From positions 20,607,726-20,671,725 of the forward strand of contig NC_063448.1 in the NCBI RefSeq assembly GCF_020379485.1: a DNA stretch of 64,000 nucleotides, in the 5' to 3' direction. Under the pieces are notes generated by a model. It saw only the letters and a list, made by a program, of their open reading frames with translations, did no database searches and was not told where the DNA came from. Source of the DNA: Brassica napus (taxonomy: Eukaryota; Streptophyta; Magnoliopsida; Brassicales; Brassicaceae). The translations under genes were made by a program, and so were the position numbers. Positions 45,010-56,766 of the stretch are shown here, in pieces (position 1 is the stretch's first letter; every line of letters starts with the position of its first letter).

Positions 45010-45607
45010 TTAGATCCTTGTTTGTCCTCAAACAATGTCAAGTATCAAGAATAGGGAGAAAGGTTTGAAAGTGTGGGAACTCTCCTATTCTCAGCAACCA
45101 TACTTTAACCACGAATCTCTGAACCATACAAGCAGTGAAACTAAGACAACACACCTTTACCGGAACCCCAGTGACTGCTGTTCAAAAATCGGCTCCATAC
45201 TCTTCATCTCAAACCTGAAAAGGCAACACTATCGAGACAGAACTCCCTACATTCATTTAAGAGTAGCGTGAGCTTCTCATCACAGGCATCATTCAGGGTA
45301 GACGGTCTAGGTGTGGAACAGGCTATTTAATGGTGGAGTTAAGAGTGTTTAGGGCCTACCATTTCATTGAAGAGGATGCAGGATATCACACAAAATGGCA
45401 AGAGAGGATAGATCCATTGATGTCCACAGCCTCTACTCGTTTTTGCTCTAGCTGGTGCGACTGTTCTGATGACGGAACAGACAACTGATTGTTCTGCTTT
45501 CCACTTTCCTCTACACACTCTTCAATACTTGATACCAACTTCTTGCTCGACCTTTCCAGTGGCTCCATGTTTCTTTTCTTTCTTCCCCTTCTCCATCACA
45601 TTAATCT

Positions 45608-45645
<38 letters not shown>

Positions 45646-46689
45646 AAGATTGATATGGTGATGTGACGAAGAAGGAGGTAATACATGATCGTTCTGAGTG
45701 CCACTGGTGGTTCTGATTTTGCGACCATTCTGGTTCTCCACCCCTGCTCTTGCGCAGTTCATTGGTTATGGAGCGGTTGCTCCCTTAATCTACTTGTTCT
45801 CCTTTCTGACATAATTTCTGCAGCAGTAATGAGTAGGAGGCTGCGTTGATCATTTCCTCTCTGACCTTTTTGCACATATCTGCACATATGACACTGAAAA
45901 ACAAATGCATGAAGGTGGAATAAAGGCTAAGGTGCAGGGTGGGAACTAGCTAAAGATGAGCTAGCCACTCAGGATCAGCAAGATGGATAAAAAGGATAAG
46001 AAGGCCTGAGTGTGTTTTCGTTTCCCTGATCTAATGCCCATATCAAGAAGAATTTCAGTTAAGATTAGGTTCAAGTAAGGTGGAATTAAGTCTACCCAGT
46101 GTAACCTGATCGGTTGAGAACTTCTGGAGAATCAAGTGAGATATGTCAGGGTGTTCCAGGTCCACATGTGTGTCTTTCGCCACTGCTAAGGTCACTGAAT
46201 AAGATAACTAAAGCACGAGGTGGTTAGTGATCAACACGGAATAAGGTCCTAATTCCCACAAATTTTTGACTGACTCAATAAAAACTGACTCAAATTGACT
46301 CAAAAGAAAAAAAACAAAAGAAAGAAACGAGTTAGTAAACGACGAAAACCCTCCCCCAGACTTACTTCACAACGTCCCTGGTGTGAAAATAAATCAGAGA
46401 GAAGGTGAAATCAAGAATAAACATTTTTTTTGTTCGAGATACTTACCTGACGCGGAGCAGCCTGACAGAGCAAGACGCGGTTGCTCCGGTAAAGGATGCT
46501 CTGGAATGAGAGCAGCCAGCTGCTTGCTCTAGTCAAGGGTCTCAGATTTTTTTGATTTATGACCTGAGACTCAACAAACTAAAAACAAAAATAAGTAAAA
46601 AGAAAATCCTAATGTTAATGACACTCACCAGTGGGTTGCCTCCCACCAAGCGCTTGGTTTAAGTCTCTAGCTTGACTTGGTGACTGGGA
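45010..46689. other. Non-coding 3' region of the Athila-type element
   Basis: Replaces the RT/RNase H/integrase genes expected here. Contains a 36-base poly-T run (about 45609-45644) and recurring TGTTCTG/GAACAG/TGCTCC words also found in the LTRs. No ORF resembles a known protein. Confidence 0.7.
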
Positions 46690-48027
46690 TCAGTCGGGTT
46701 GAGCAGGAGGGCTTGTTCCAAAACAAGCTCCACAATCAGACATGTTCAACTCCAGAACTCTGCTCAACAACCCTTTCACAGCTGCTTTTCCTTTCTCTTT
46801 CAGCTCATGTGTGAGAATAGCTCTGACTTTAGAGAAAGGTTTAGAGGTACCCTTGCACTTTACCTCATACTCAATGGAGTTCCCATCACACTTGAGAGGT
46901 ATCAAAGTCATTGTAGGATCTCCCTTGACCCTTTTCTTCTGGACTTTCTGTTTCACCCTTGAATTCCCTCTGAATTTAGTAGGACCAGTGCTAGGATCTT
47001 CATCAAAGAACAGTCTGCTCTCACCCTTATCACCATGCTCCTTCTCTGGAACAACCTTCAGCTTTTCTACATCAAACACTGAGATGCAAGAGGCGTGTGA
47101 TGAGGAAGATCTGGTGGGTACAACCTTGTAGAAAATTTTCTTGTTGATGTTGGAGAAGCAGACTCTCTTGTTGGGCATATCGATGGTTGCTCCAACAGTA
47201 GCCATGAATGTCCTTCCAAATATCAAAGGCATCTCATGATCCTTGTTCATCTCAACAACTTGAAACTCAGCAGGAACAATGCATTCCCCTACTTGAACAT
47301 GAAGGCTGCGGATGGTTCCATATGGGACTGCTCTGGAAGAGTTTGCAAAGGTCAGGGTCAGCTGAGAACGCTCAACATCAGCAATACCCAAATCGTCTAC
47401 AATAGCCTTTGAGATGAGATTCACACAAGAACCAGAGTCACAAAGAGCGTCCTTGAAGGTTGTTCCTGCGATGGAACATGGGAAAACAAACTTTCCAGGA
47501 TCATCAACCTTAGGCAATACCTTCAGTGCTGGCGTAGACAGTGCTCTGGTATAGAGGACCTTGATCTCTTCTTGAGTCTCTCTACAGTTTTTAAAGAACT
47601 GAAGCAATGGACGAATCTGCAAAGCATCTTCGAAAGCAAGTTCTTTAGGAAGCCTTCTCACCATCTTGTTACAACCTATCAGCTGCTCTTCACTAATGGG
47701 ATCCATCAGATGTCTAGGTGGAATTGGATAGGGAACCTTAGGAACGTAGACTCGGACTGGTGGAGTTTCAGCAGGTTCGCTAGGAGCAATCACTTCAGAG
47801 CTAGCAGACTGCTCTGTGTTCTCTTCTGCGACTAGAATAGTCTCAGCAAACGGCTGCTCTACTGCATTACAGTGCTCAGTCCTTGGATTTTTATCAGTTC
47901 TTCCAGGGAGCGTCTCTTGTTGCCTCTTGACACTCTCAGCTGTTTGAGCAAGCTGAACATCGATCTTTCTCATATGGATCGCAAGATTGTCATACTTGTT
48001 ATTCAGCTCAGTGAACATGTTGCCCAT
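46690..48027 (-). CDS. Athila-type Gag C-terminus and protease
   Basis: 445 residues in the same frame as Gag. The central region has the retropepsin motif 'DALCDSGSCVNLISKAIVDD' (catalytic DSG) near 47440-47380 and the flap/C-terminal 'MPLIFGRTFMATVGATIDMP' near 47235. The rest is hydrophilic and Lys-rich. The frame ends at TGA 46692-46690, before any RT sequence. The nearest relative in the window is the fragment at 7085-7433. Confidence 0.8.
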   Translation of the reverse strand: MGNMFTELNNKYDNLAIHMRKIDVQLAQTAESVKRQQETLPGRTDKNPRTEHCNAVEQPFAETILVAEENTEQSASSEVIAPSEPAETPPVRVYVPKVPYPIPPRHLMDPISEEQLIGCNKMVRRLPKELAFEDALQIRPLLQFFKNCRETQEEIKVLYTRALSTPALKVLPKVDDPGKFVFPCSIAGTTFKDALCDSGSCVNLISKAIVDDLGIADVERSQLTLTFANSSRAVPYGTIRSLHVQVGECIVPAEFQVVEMNKDHEMPLIFGRTFMATVGATIDMPNKRVCFSNINKKIFYKVVPTRSSSSHASCISVFDVEKLKVVPEKEHGDKGESRLFFDEDPSTGPTKFRGNSRVKQKVQKKRVKGDPTMTLIPLKCDGNSIEYEVKCKGTSKPFSKVRAILTHELKEKGKAAVKGLLSRVLELNMSDCGACFGTSPPAQPD

Positions 48028-48039
48028 CCTGGTGTCAAT

Positions 48040-49230
48040 TTATGTGGTTACCTGATTCAACACCTTGGCCTGAACCTGTTGACCCTGTAACAGCTGTTGC
48101 ATCATCATACCCAGACTTTGCAGCTCATCTGGTTGACTGTTCTCGTTAGCTGGAACAGCTTGCTGATTGCTCTGCGGTTGTCGCTTGTTCTGGTTCTGAA
48201 TATGTTCGGCCGTAGCTTGCTCCATGCTGAAGACATGCCCTTGGTTGTTTTTCAGTAGCTGATCAACCTTGGCAGTCAGCTCATCTATTTTCTGGGTGTC
48301 AGAACTGTTCCCTTTCATGGAGCAATCACTCTCCTCTTTCTTATTAGCTGAGCTAGCAGCCATGTTCTCAATCAGCTTAAACGCTCCATCAGTGGTTTGA
48401 GTCATGAAGTCTCCATTGCTCGCAGAGTTCAGAGCACCTTGGTATTTCGAGTCCACTCCATCATAGAAAATATCCAAGAGGTAATCATCATCAAATCCAT
48501 GGTGAGGACATTCTCTGCGATAGTCATTGAAGCGCTCCCATGCGTCGCAGAAAGGCTCATCAGTGAGCTGTCTGAAGGAGGTGATCTTGTTCCTCAATGC
48601 AGCTGTTCTCGCCTTAGAGTAGAAATGGCTTAGGAAAGCTGATCGGACCTGTTTCCATGAAGCGAGAGAGCCGGTAGGGAGAGAGTTCAACCACCGTGCA
48701 ACTTTTCCGTCAAGAGAGAATGGGAATAGCATGCACCTAATGTAATCTGGTGGAACACCATTCGCGCGAGTGAAACTGCAGACTTTTTCGAAGCTCTCAA
48801 TATGCTCCATTGGAATTTCTGTAGAGAGACCAGAGAACACCTTTCTTTGTACTAGACCAATCAAAGAAGGCTTGATCTCGAAGTCCTGCCTGGTGCAGAG
48901 TGGAGGAACAATGGCAGAGCGCATAGTAGGGATGTTGCAAGGAAGGTTTCTATGTCCGATTGGAACAGTCTGCGCCTGTTGTTGCTGCCGCGCGAGAGCA
49001 ACCTGTTCAACAGCATCCTGCTGAGCTTGGATGGTCTGCTGCATTTGAAGCATCTGTTGTTGCATCTGTTGCAACTGAGCAATGAGTTGCTCTTGATTGG
49101 CGTGATCACCCATAGTGGTGTTGGTTTGCCCTTGCTGTTGACGATTTGTTCTTTCTAACATTGCTAGCTCCTGGTTGCTAAATGTAAGTAACTCTCCTTG
49201 TGCGTTTCTCCGAGTATGTCTACTGGTCAT
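48040..49230 (-). CDS. Athila-type Gag
   Basis: 396 residues from ATG 49230. The Gln-rich coiled-coil-like stretch (about residues 48-85) is followed by the Retrotrans_gag core ('PPDYIRCMLFPFSLDGKVAR', 'WKQVRSAFLSHFYSKARTAA', 'ECPHHGFDDDYLLDIFYDGV') and a Lys/Gln-rich end. TAA at 48042-48040 is in frame with the protease ORF that resumes four codons later, so Gag and protease were probably one polyprotein cut by a single nonsense change. Confidence 0.85.
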   Translation of the reverse strand: MTSRHTRRNAQGELLTFSNQELAMLERTNRQQQGQTNTTMGDHANQEQLIAQLQQMQQQMLQMQQTIQAQQDAVEQVALARQQQQAQTVPIGHRNLPCNIPTMRSAIVPPLCTRQDFEIKPSLIGLVQRKVFSGLSTEIPMEHIESFEKVCSFTRANGVPPDYIRCMLFPFSLDGKVARWLNSLPTGSLASWKQVRSAFLSHFYSKARTAALRNKITSFRQLTDEPFCDAWERFNDYRRECPHHGFDDDYLLDIFYDGVDSKYQGALNSASNGDFMTQTTDGAFKLIENMAASSANKKEESDCSMKGNSSDTQKIDELTAKVDQLLKNNQGHVFSMEQATAEHIQNQNKRQPQSNQQAVPANENSQPDELQSLGMMMQQLLQGQQVQAKVLNQVTT

Positions 49231-49319
49231 GCACCTGAAAAATTAGCTGAAACAAAAAGGATAGAGCAAGTTAGAAGTCTTAGACTAAATAAATAACCGA
49301 AAACTAAAGGTAAAAAGAT

Positions 49320-49339
49320 GATCCCCGGCAACGGCGCCA
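49320..49339 (-). other. Primer-binding site (tRNA-Asp)
   Basis: The minus strand reads TGGCGCCGTTGCCGGGGATC, complementary to the 3' 20 bases of plant tRNA-Asp, three bases from the LTR end. This PBS is characteristic of Athila elements. Confidence 0.9.
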
Positions 49340-49342
49340 AAT

Positions 49343-50546
49343 TGATATTACGTGTATACGCACACCAATTAACCTAATGTGCACACTACCACAATCGAAT
49401 GGTATGTCGATGTATCACTTTAGGATCGAATCCACAGAGACGAACTATTACACTTTATCTTTATGGGATCAATATCAAGCTAAAACAATATGGGGGTTTA
49501 AAGATTTGAGGGTTTCGTGAGAAACAAGTAACAAGATTAATTAAAGTATTCAGATAACTAAAATGTTAGCCTAGGGTGGTTTGATCAGGTGTTAAGCAAG
49601 TGTGAGCCAAACAATTATTCAAGTTTAATTAAGAGCAAGTCTAGAACTCGGATCACTCAAGTAGAACAATCCACTGTCGTGGTACTGCTCCCTATGCTGA
49701 TCGATCTTGATACATAAACTCTCGTTTGGATCAAGATGCGACAGCAAGCAATAGAGGTCAAGTCCGATATGTTCACAAAACACCCTAACATCTACTTTCG
49801 CTGGTTAGGGATGCAATGCTCATTCAAGTTATGTCTACCAACCTATAACACTTTTGATGAATAGATTAAACCTAGAATCAGGCACTAAGTGGTTAACTTG
49901 ACGCAAGCCTTAAGAACAACAGTGAATGAAGACAATCGATTTATAACTTATTTATATCAAGCTCACGGATCTAACACCCTAACACCCTAGACTAAGCAAG
50001 CTGACTACTCAGCCATAGCTACTGAGAACACAGAGATAACAGATGAAGAAAACATGCTGAATCAATAAAATAAAAGAGATAGGGTTCAGGATTCTTCTCA
50101 AGAGTGTAGAGATCCTTCTCCCTTTACAATAAGCAAATCCAACAATGGAGTTTTCGGGTCTGGTTCCTCTCTGTAAACTAGCGTAGAATAATCAGGAAAA
50201 ACAGAAAAAGAAGATATCTCAAAGCCACAGGCGGCTGGGAGAGAAAATATAGAGATTAGGGTAAATCCTGAAACAGGTTGTAGTTTCCTTAAAAATCTCT
50301 GCCGCTGGAACACTCACTCGGAACAGTCACTCGGGTTGCTCCGCTATCTGGAACAGTCATCAAGACTGTTCTGCGTGAAAATCACCAAATTGCACTGTTT
50401 GCTGCCTCTTTTGTTCCAGCTGGTCCATCTCCCATCCAATGCAACTCCAGACCTGTAATGACTCGAAAAGGACTAGGAAGACTCGATAAAGACTTAAAAA
50501 ACAATTGAAAATCATATATACAAGATGTATAAAACACCATATATCA
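49343..50546 (-). repeat. 5' LTR of the Athila-type element
   Basis: 1,204 bp, 11 bp longer than its partner because of a small insertion near 49676-49688. Minus-strand transcription would run from here into gag. Confidence 0.9.
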
Positions 50547-50919
50547 TTAGCCTGCTTTGCTTATATAATCTGATAGGTTGATAGATTGATTGAGGTTTAC
50601 TTGTTTAAAATCTGAATGATCTGATTGCATGATTCTTGAGGTTTAATATCATATGTTAGGATTGATAGTTTTGTAATCTGATCTGTTTTAAATAAAAACC
50701 CTAAATAATCCGTATGATAGGTTATATTGATCTGATTTGGATGTCTTTGAGAATTGAGAATCCGTATGCTAGGTTGATAGATTCATGATAAAATCTAATG
50801 TCTTGAGGTTTAAGATTGTATGCTAAGTTCGATTAAATTGATTGATCTGATTATATGTTTTTGAGGTTTGATAAATTCGGATACTAGATAAATTATTTAC
50901 ACATGTTTTATGCTACATA

Positions 50920-51070
50920 CCAATCAACCTTGAAACTAATTCATTGAAATTCATGCTTGAAATCTATATTCTAGTATTGCTAAAATCAGCCTTGAAACTG
51001 ATTCATTGAAATTCATGCTAGAAATCTATATTCTAGTATTTCTAAAATCAGTCTTGAAACTGATTGAGTG
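50920..51070. repeat. Tandem ~66-bp repeat in the copia leader
   Basis: Two near-identical copies and a partial third of a unit containing 'ttcattgaaattcatgct' and 'aaatctatattctagtatt', within a longer stretch of related gattga/ctgatt words (50560-51250). Sits between the Athila-type insertion and gag. Confidence 0.7.
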
Positions 51071-51348
51071 ATTAATAAATCTTTTTACTAGTCTTGCTAA
51101 AATCCATTGATTGTTAAACCCTAATTGCATGATTAATTGAATCCGTTTTTGCTAGTCTTGATAAACCATAATATTATGAGCACATAGAAATAGTATTGCT
51201 GAGATTTGCTAGAAATTGACTGATTGATTAAACGCCTTTAATATTGATAGTCTCATTGTCCTCACAAGAATAAAATCCGAATTGATTGTTTTTAAGAGTA
51301 AGGCCGCATGAAAATTATACCTAAATATTGAGTGATATATGATTTGAG

Positions 51349-54300
51349 ATGTCGAAAATCAACCTGGATTTTGCTGCCCTAAATCTCTCTGGAGATAATT
51401 ATTTACGGTGGGCATTGGATACAAAGATTATCATAAAGTCAAAAAGACTTGGTGAATGTATCATAGAAGGCAATAATGCCAATGAGAAAGATTGATACAT
51501 GGCAATATTAATTATTAGCCATCATCTTATTAAGAGTCTCAAAGATCAGTATCTGACTATAGAGAATCCTCTAGACCTTTGGACAGAGTTAAAAATCGAG
51601 ATATGATCACCAAAGAACGGTGTTATTACCAAAGGCCCTATTTGATGGGAGGAATCCCAGAATCCAGGACTATAAGTACGTGGATGAGTCTATTGCTAGC
51701 TGGGCAAAATAATGGATTACTGATGAGAAACAGTGAATTGAGACCTCCTGGATTAACCCCATTACCTGATACCAATAAGGCCGCAAAAGAAAAAAAAAAA
51801 GTAACCACGTCCAGAATGATAGACCACACGGTCATGGCCGTGGAGGGTGGAAAGGACGTGGCCATGGCCATGGTCACTATAACACATTTGGCCGTGGGAA
51901 TCACTATGGCAGAGGCCGTGGGTATCAACCCAATTTGAGCCATGGTCAAGGCAGTGGCCGTGGTATATCCTTTAAACCATAAAGCTCGACCAAATCAGTG
52001 TGCCGTAGATGTGGAATGGGGAACCATTGGGCTAAGATATGAAGGACTCCCAAACATTTTTGTTACCTCTATCAAAGAGAGTCTGAAATGGAAGAATCGT
52101 GAAACCCACTTGGTGTATAAAGATGGTGAAAATAATTTCGAACATGATCAAGATGATCTTATGGAATATGAGACTTATGATTGCCTAAAAGAATCAAGTT
52201 GATAATCTGATTTCGACATCAAACTTGTGTGATTGCTTTGCTTGTATGATTTCTCTGATTTTTATCTCCTTTAATTTATTTATATTACATTGTCTGCTTA
52301 GATTAAATGAATGAATGATTTTTCTATATGAGTACACAGAAAAACGCCAATATAAGTACTAAAGCAGGTATCGCCAGTCTGAAAGAAGACTATGGCTAGG
52401 CTAATATATTATTGCCTAAAGGTATGCATCTAGAAATCAGTGATGCCTTATATTCACCCAGCTCTAAGAGCAAGAGCAGCCTATTGAATTTTAAAGATAT
52501 AAGAATGAATGGTTTACATATTGAAACAATGGGGAAGGAAACAAAGAGTTCCTTCAGATATATGTATAAAATCGCCCAAGACCATAATAAGTCCTAAAGA
52601 CTATACCTGCATTCTCTACTGACCTAGACTATGCATAGACCAGTATGATTGATGCTAAAAGCCTGCAAAAATATACACTTTATGGCACGACCGGATTGGC
52701 CATCCTGGTCCAAACATGATGCGAAAATTGATATTCAAAGGGCACACATTAAAAGATAAGAAGAGTTATCCCAAAGAATCTCATGTGTGTAGCGTGTACA
52801 CAAGGGAAACTCATTAGGCCATCACCAGTAAAACGGCTACGAGCCCCTTTTTCATAAATAAAGACTGTATGTCTAGATAATACTGGTGAATACATGTCCC
52901 AAGCGTTTAAATGATTATGGTATGTCCATGGGGGTAAGTGTGGACAATTCTGTGATACATGTCCATACCAAGAACAGCTTGGCCGAAATCTTCTAAAACG
53001 CAAATAGCTGATTGATAGACCATAACTTATGAGGTCAAAACTCCCATTCACAGCTTGGGCCACACGAAATTTACATGCACGTAAGTTAATACGCATCAGA
53101 CTATTTAGTGCGCATAGATATCCCCTATCACAAATATTAACGGGTCAAGAGCCAGACATACCCCATCATAAGACATTTGGATGTGTTGTCTATGTACTAA
53201 TCGCTCCACCACAGAGAACTAAAATGGGACCTCAAAAGGAGGATGAGGTTATATGTTGAATATGATTCTCCCACAATAATAAAGTACTTTGAGCCAACTA
53301 TGGGTGATTATATTTGAGGCCAGGTACACAGATTATTTTAAGACCAGGAGGAAAAAAAAATAAAGCTGGTAAATGAAATAGAATGGAATCAAACATCAAT
53401 GTCTTGGCAAGATCCTCGGATTAAAGAATGTGAAATAGACGTCCAAAGATTATACATTTACAAAGCTAGCTAATCAAATGCCAGACACATTTGCTGACCC
53501 GAAAAAAAAATTACTAAGTCATATATAAACCAGCTTGTAAAGCACCAACGAATTTGATGTCCAAGAAGAGACACAGTCAAGTTTCTACAGAGTCTAGACA
53601 ACGTATGAAACGTGGTAGACCAAATAGGTTCCAAAAGATAAGAATCCTCGGAAACAAAATAAAAGTGCAGAGAATGATAATCAAAATTCAAATCCGAGGT
53701 TACTAAGGAAACCATCCCAGACATGGAGATAAGGCCGGCCGGCTCTAAGGTACAGGTACCAAACAATGTAGCTTGGGACGCCAAGCTGCAAAGTATTAAA
53801 GGTCCTGATAATAATGAATCTCAATCGATTATATCATGTCTGGAACATAATGGAACAAATAAGGAATGTCGACATAAGATGATTTATTTGCATACAAGGT
53901 AGCACTTGAATTTATGAATATAAGCGAGGATCATGAACCCACGTAAATATAAGAGTGCACACTCGTAGAACATATTGGATTGAATGGAAACGTGGGGTTA
54001 AATAGTTTAAAGAAGAAATGCGTATTTGGCCATATGGTTAAGACGCCATATGATGTTAAAACCAGTGGATATAAATGGGTCTTGTGAGAAATAGAAATCG
54101 TGAGATATAAAGCTGATGTTGCATAAGGATTCTCACAAAGACCAGTAATAGATTATGAGGAGATATACTCCCATGTGGTGGATGCAACTACTTTTAGATT
54201 TCTCATAAGTCTTGCTATATAAGAGAGAAAATTAGACTTGCAGCAAGTTGATGTAGTGACTGCATATTTATATGGTCCACTGGATAATGAAAGTACTATA

Positions 54301-55030
54301 GGGTATTGAGCTGAAAGTACAGCAAGTTCTCGAGAACAATATTGATAATCGTCAAAGTATATCATCTGAATATCTTAGGAACCTCTGGGTATAATTTTCC
54401 AAACAGTTGAATATCTCAAGAAAGAGTTTGAGATGAAAGATCTTGGAAAACAAAGTTTTGTTTGAGATTACAGCTTGAGTACATTAACAATGAAATCCTT
54501 GTGCATCAAATAGTATATACAGAAAAGGGTACTCAAGAGATTTAATATGGACCAGTCTCACCCATTATCTAGTACATGGGCGTGAGATCACTTGTTTTGG
54601 ACACTGATCCATTCAGTCCAAAGGTGGACGATAAAAAAGTTCATTTAGTCGTGAGATGGACGATGCAGAAGTCTTGTTTTAGACACTGATCTGATTGGTC
54701 CATAAGAAGGACGATGAAGAAGCCTTTGATTTTGGTTTATTTTATATTAACCATCCCAAAGAGGGGTTATTTGGTTTTGTTGATTTGTTTTCAGACAGGT
54801 TATGTTTTACACTTGGTGGTACACGCATATCACAACAACATCATCCAAGATTTCGTGTGTGTGTATTTGAGGTCGATGACTCAATATGTTCGATCAGATT
54901 GTGGCATGGCTGATGATAAAGAAGAACCAACTATCATGTTCGAGGACGAAGCAAATTCTGCCCAAGATCTTCATCACCCACAGATTGCAGAAAATTGGAG
55001 AGGTCCAAGGGACCTTCAGTAATGTCCAAA
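51349..55030 (+). pseudogene. Degraded copia polyprotein (gag to RNase H)
   Basis: ATG at 51349 opens gag ('MSKINLDFAALNLSGDNY') with a stop at about 51494. A zinc knuckle 'CRRCGMGNHWAKI' lies near 51999-52040, a GAG-pre-integrase 'LIFKGHTLKDKKSYP' near 52728, integrase pieces 'LMRSKLPFTAWATRNLHARK' (53027) and 'PHHKTFGCVVYVLI' (53163). RT remnants are at 54180-54450, and an RNase H end 'YVRSDCGMADDKEEPTIMFE' (about 54870) is joined by deletion to 'DLQ'. Many stops and frameshifts; no function expected. Confidence 0.75.
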
Positions 55031-55167
55031 TCAGGGGGAGTAATGTGTGTTGTACTCTTTTTTCTTCACCATAGTTTTGTCCCAATTGGGTTTTCCTGGT
55101 AAGGTTTTAATGAGGCAACATTAAAGTACATTACAAGCTGTAAATGGTTATGGCATCCAAGGGGGAG

Positions 55168-55309
55168 TGTTATGAACCATATTGTAGATGACTCATAACT
55201 AAGACATTATGATTTGTAATCTTTTCATTTATCTATGATTGTGTAATCTCTTATATAACGAACCTTTATGTTATGAATAAAGATAGATTTTTCCATTACT
55301 TTTATAACA
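55168..55309 (+). repeat. 3' LTR of the Ale-like copia element
   Basis: Begins TGTTATGAACC after the purine run, ends TTTTATAACA; 142 bp, matching the 5' copy. Confidence 0.8.
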
Positions 55310-56199
55310 CTAATGGATTTTTCTATTCAGATTTTATTCGAATTTAAGATTATACAAAGATGAGTTATAGAATACTGTTGGTGGCTCATCGTCCGAAAGA
55401 AAAAAGAGACGGATGTTATATTTAGATATATCATCCTATATGATCCATCAGATATTTTAACATATGGGATTGATATAGATTTGTGTTTTTTTTTTCTTTT
55501 TTAAGGTTCGGAATATGGGTTTCGAATTGGTACAAATTATCACACTAGCAACGCATTTTTTTATACGGCTATTAGCAACACAGCTTTTACCACAATAATC
55601 TTGGATTTATCCTTTTTCAAGAGTTTCAGTTCTCATAAATCAAAATTAGACGTATTTTTGTGCATTAGAGGAGCTTACCGATTTGAGAACCAAATCATAC
55701 AGTTATCGGTCAATGATGGTACTGTTTATGACTTATGACGTCACTTATTTCTAACGATCTTTTGGATTATTAGTAACTTATATGTTTTTTAATCAAATAC
55801 ATACGACTGGTAGTATGATCTAGTTGTATATTTAGTTAGGCAGTATAACTATTTGTTAACAATGAAGGTATAACTATATGTTATAATACTTTAAAAAAAC
55901 TATATGTTTATAATTATATTTTATTTTCAAAGATCTTTAAGTTACTGAATCTGTACATATTTTTTTTTTATTTATTTATATTCAGATATATGTATATATA
56001 TATTATTTGTGAATTTTTTTTTTTGTCTGTGAGCTCCTGCGGTTAAATTTATAACACCTAAAATCTATGCTACTCTTAATAAATGATTAGATTTGTTAAA
56101 ATATAGTTAACCATCTAAACTATTAAAGTTGAAGTACATTTAGTATTAACCCTAGCCTTCCTAGATAATTACCATTGAATGCCACTAATATTTAGGGTC
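55310..56199. other. Intergenic AT-rich DNA, nothing recognised
   Basis: No ORF or terminal repeat found. Confidence 0.6.
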
Positions 56200-56433
56200 T
56201 AACTGGTGACTATTAAAAAAATATTAGGAATGAATAGGAAAAAATGCAGAGGAATAAAATTATAGGAATGAAAAGGAAAATGATTCCTCATCTATTTTGT
56301 GGAGGAACAAATTTGTTCTATATTCTTTTAGAATAAAAAGAATGAAAAGAAAAAATCATTCCTTATAAATGGTAAAATAAAAAAGAAATAATAAAGAATG
56401 CATTATTCATTTTCATACTTTGGTCACCAGTTA
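56200..56433. mobile_element. TIR element / MITE (234 bp)
   Basis: Perfect 11-bp terminal inverted repeat TAACTGGTGAC / GTCACCAGTTA, with inverted sub-terminal similarity ('gaatgaataggaaaa' against 'cattattcatttt'). Non-coding. I could not settle a TSD, so the superfamily is undecided. Confidence 0.65.
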
Positions 56434-56435
56434 GA

Positions 56436-56766
56436 TAGGTGTTATTGGTTTATATATTTTGATTGATTTAGAAATCCATATAGTATTTATAAATCCAAGT
56501 AAAATATGCAAATCTGAAAGTTTTCCCTCGGATTTGAGTCTTTGTATTTTTAACTAAAAAATCCAAACAAATCCATTCAAATTCATTATAAAATCAAATA
56601 TATTAGTAAATCTGTACGATTGAATAACACTTGATTTGATACAGAATTTATGAATCATTAAACCAATAACACATGATTTTAATACAGATTTGAAAATCAT
56701 AGAACCAATAACACTATTTAGTTCGGATTTTCAAATCCATTAAAATACAACAACCAATAACCCCTA
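56436..56766. mobile_element. TIR element / MITE with ATTGGTT/AACCAAT ends
   Basis: Begins TAGGTGTTATTGGTT and ends AACCAATAACCCCTA. AACCAATAACAC recurs at 56664-56675 and 56702-56713. Non-coding; lies almost directly against the preceding MITE. TSD possibly TA. Confidence 0.6.

Larger units (their letters stand above)
43805..50546 (-). mobile_element. Athila-type Ty3/gypsy derivative with gag-protease only
   Basis: Perfect TSD ttagc (43800-43804 and 50547-50551). LTRs 43805-44997 (3') and 49343-50546 (5'), both TGATAT...ATATCA. PBS complementary to tRNA-Asp. A gag-protease frame occupies 49230-46690 and nothing resembling RT, RNase H or integrase lies in the remaining 1.7 kb before the 3' LTR. 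About 25 substitutions by eye (about 2%) and one 11-bp indel separate the LTRs. It must have relied on a helper's Pol. Confidence 0.9.
42850..55309 (+). mobile_element. Old Ty1/copia element (Ale-like), split by an Athila-type insertion
   Basis: LTRs of 142 bp each at 42850-42991 and 55168-55309, differing at about a dozen or more sites (roughly 10%), so old. Between them: leader (42992-43804 and 50552-51348), nested Athila-type element (43805-50546), degraded polyprotein (51349-~55030) and a PPT (gggggag, 55161-55167). The gag opening 'LDFAALNLSGDNYLRWALDT' and the 'KSLKDQYLTIENPLDLW' motif are those of Ale/Retrofit-type elements. No clear TSD survives. Confidence 0.8.

Noticed and set aside
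45609..45644. Long poly-T run as a retroposed poly-A tail
   Set aside because: It lies inside the Athila-type element between its PPT and protease with no retroposed gene beside it; simple-sequence slippage is sufficient.
46699..49158. Several plus-strand ORFs of 60-130 codons
   Set aside because: Shadows of the minus-strand Athila gag-protease frame.
42850..55309. Clear target-site duplication for the Ale-like copia element
   Set aside because: Flanks gatgg and ctaat do not match; the ends are too old or the first LTR bases too mutated to claim one.
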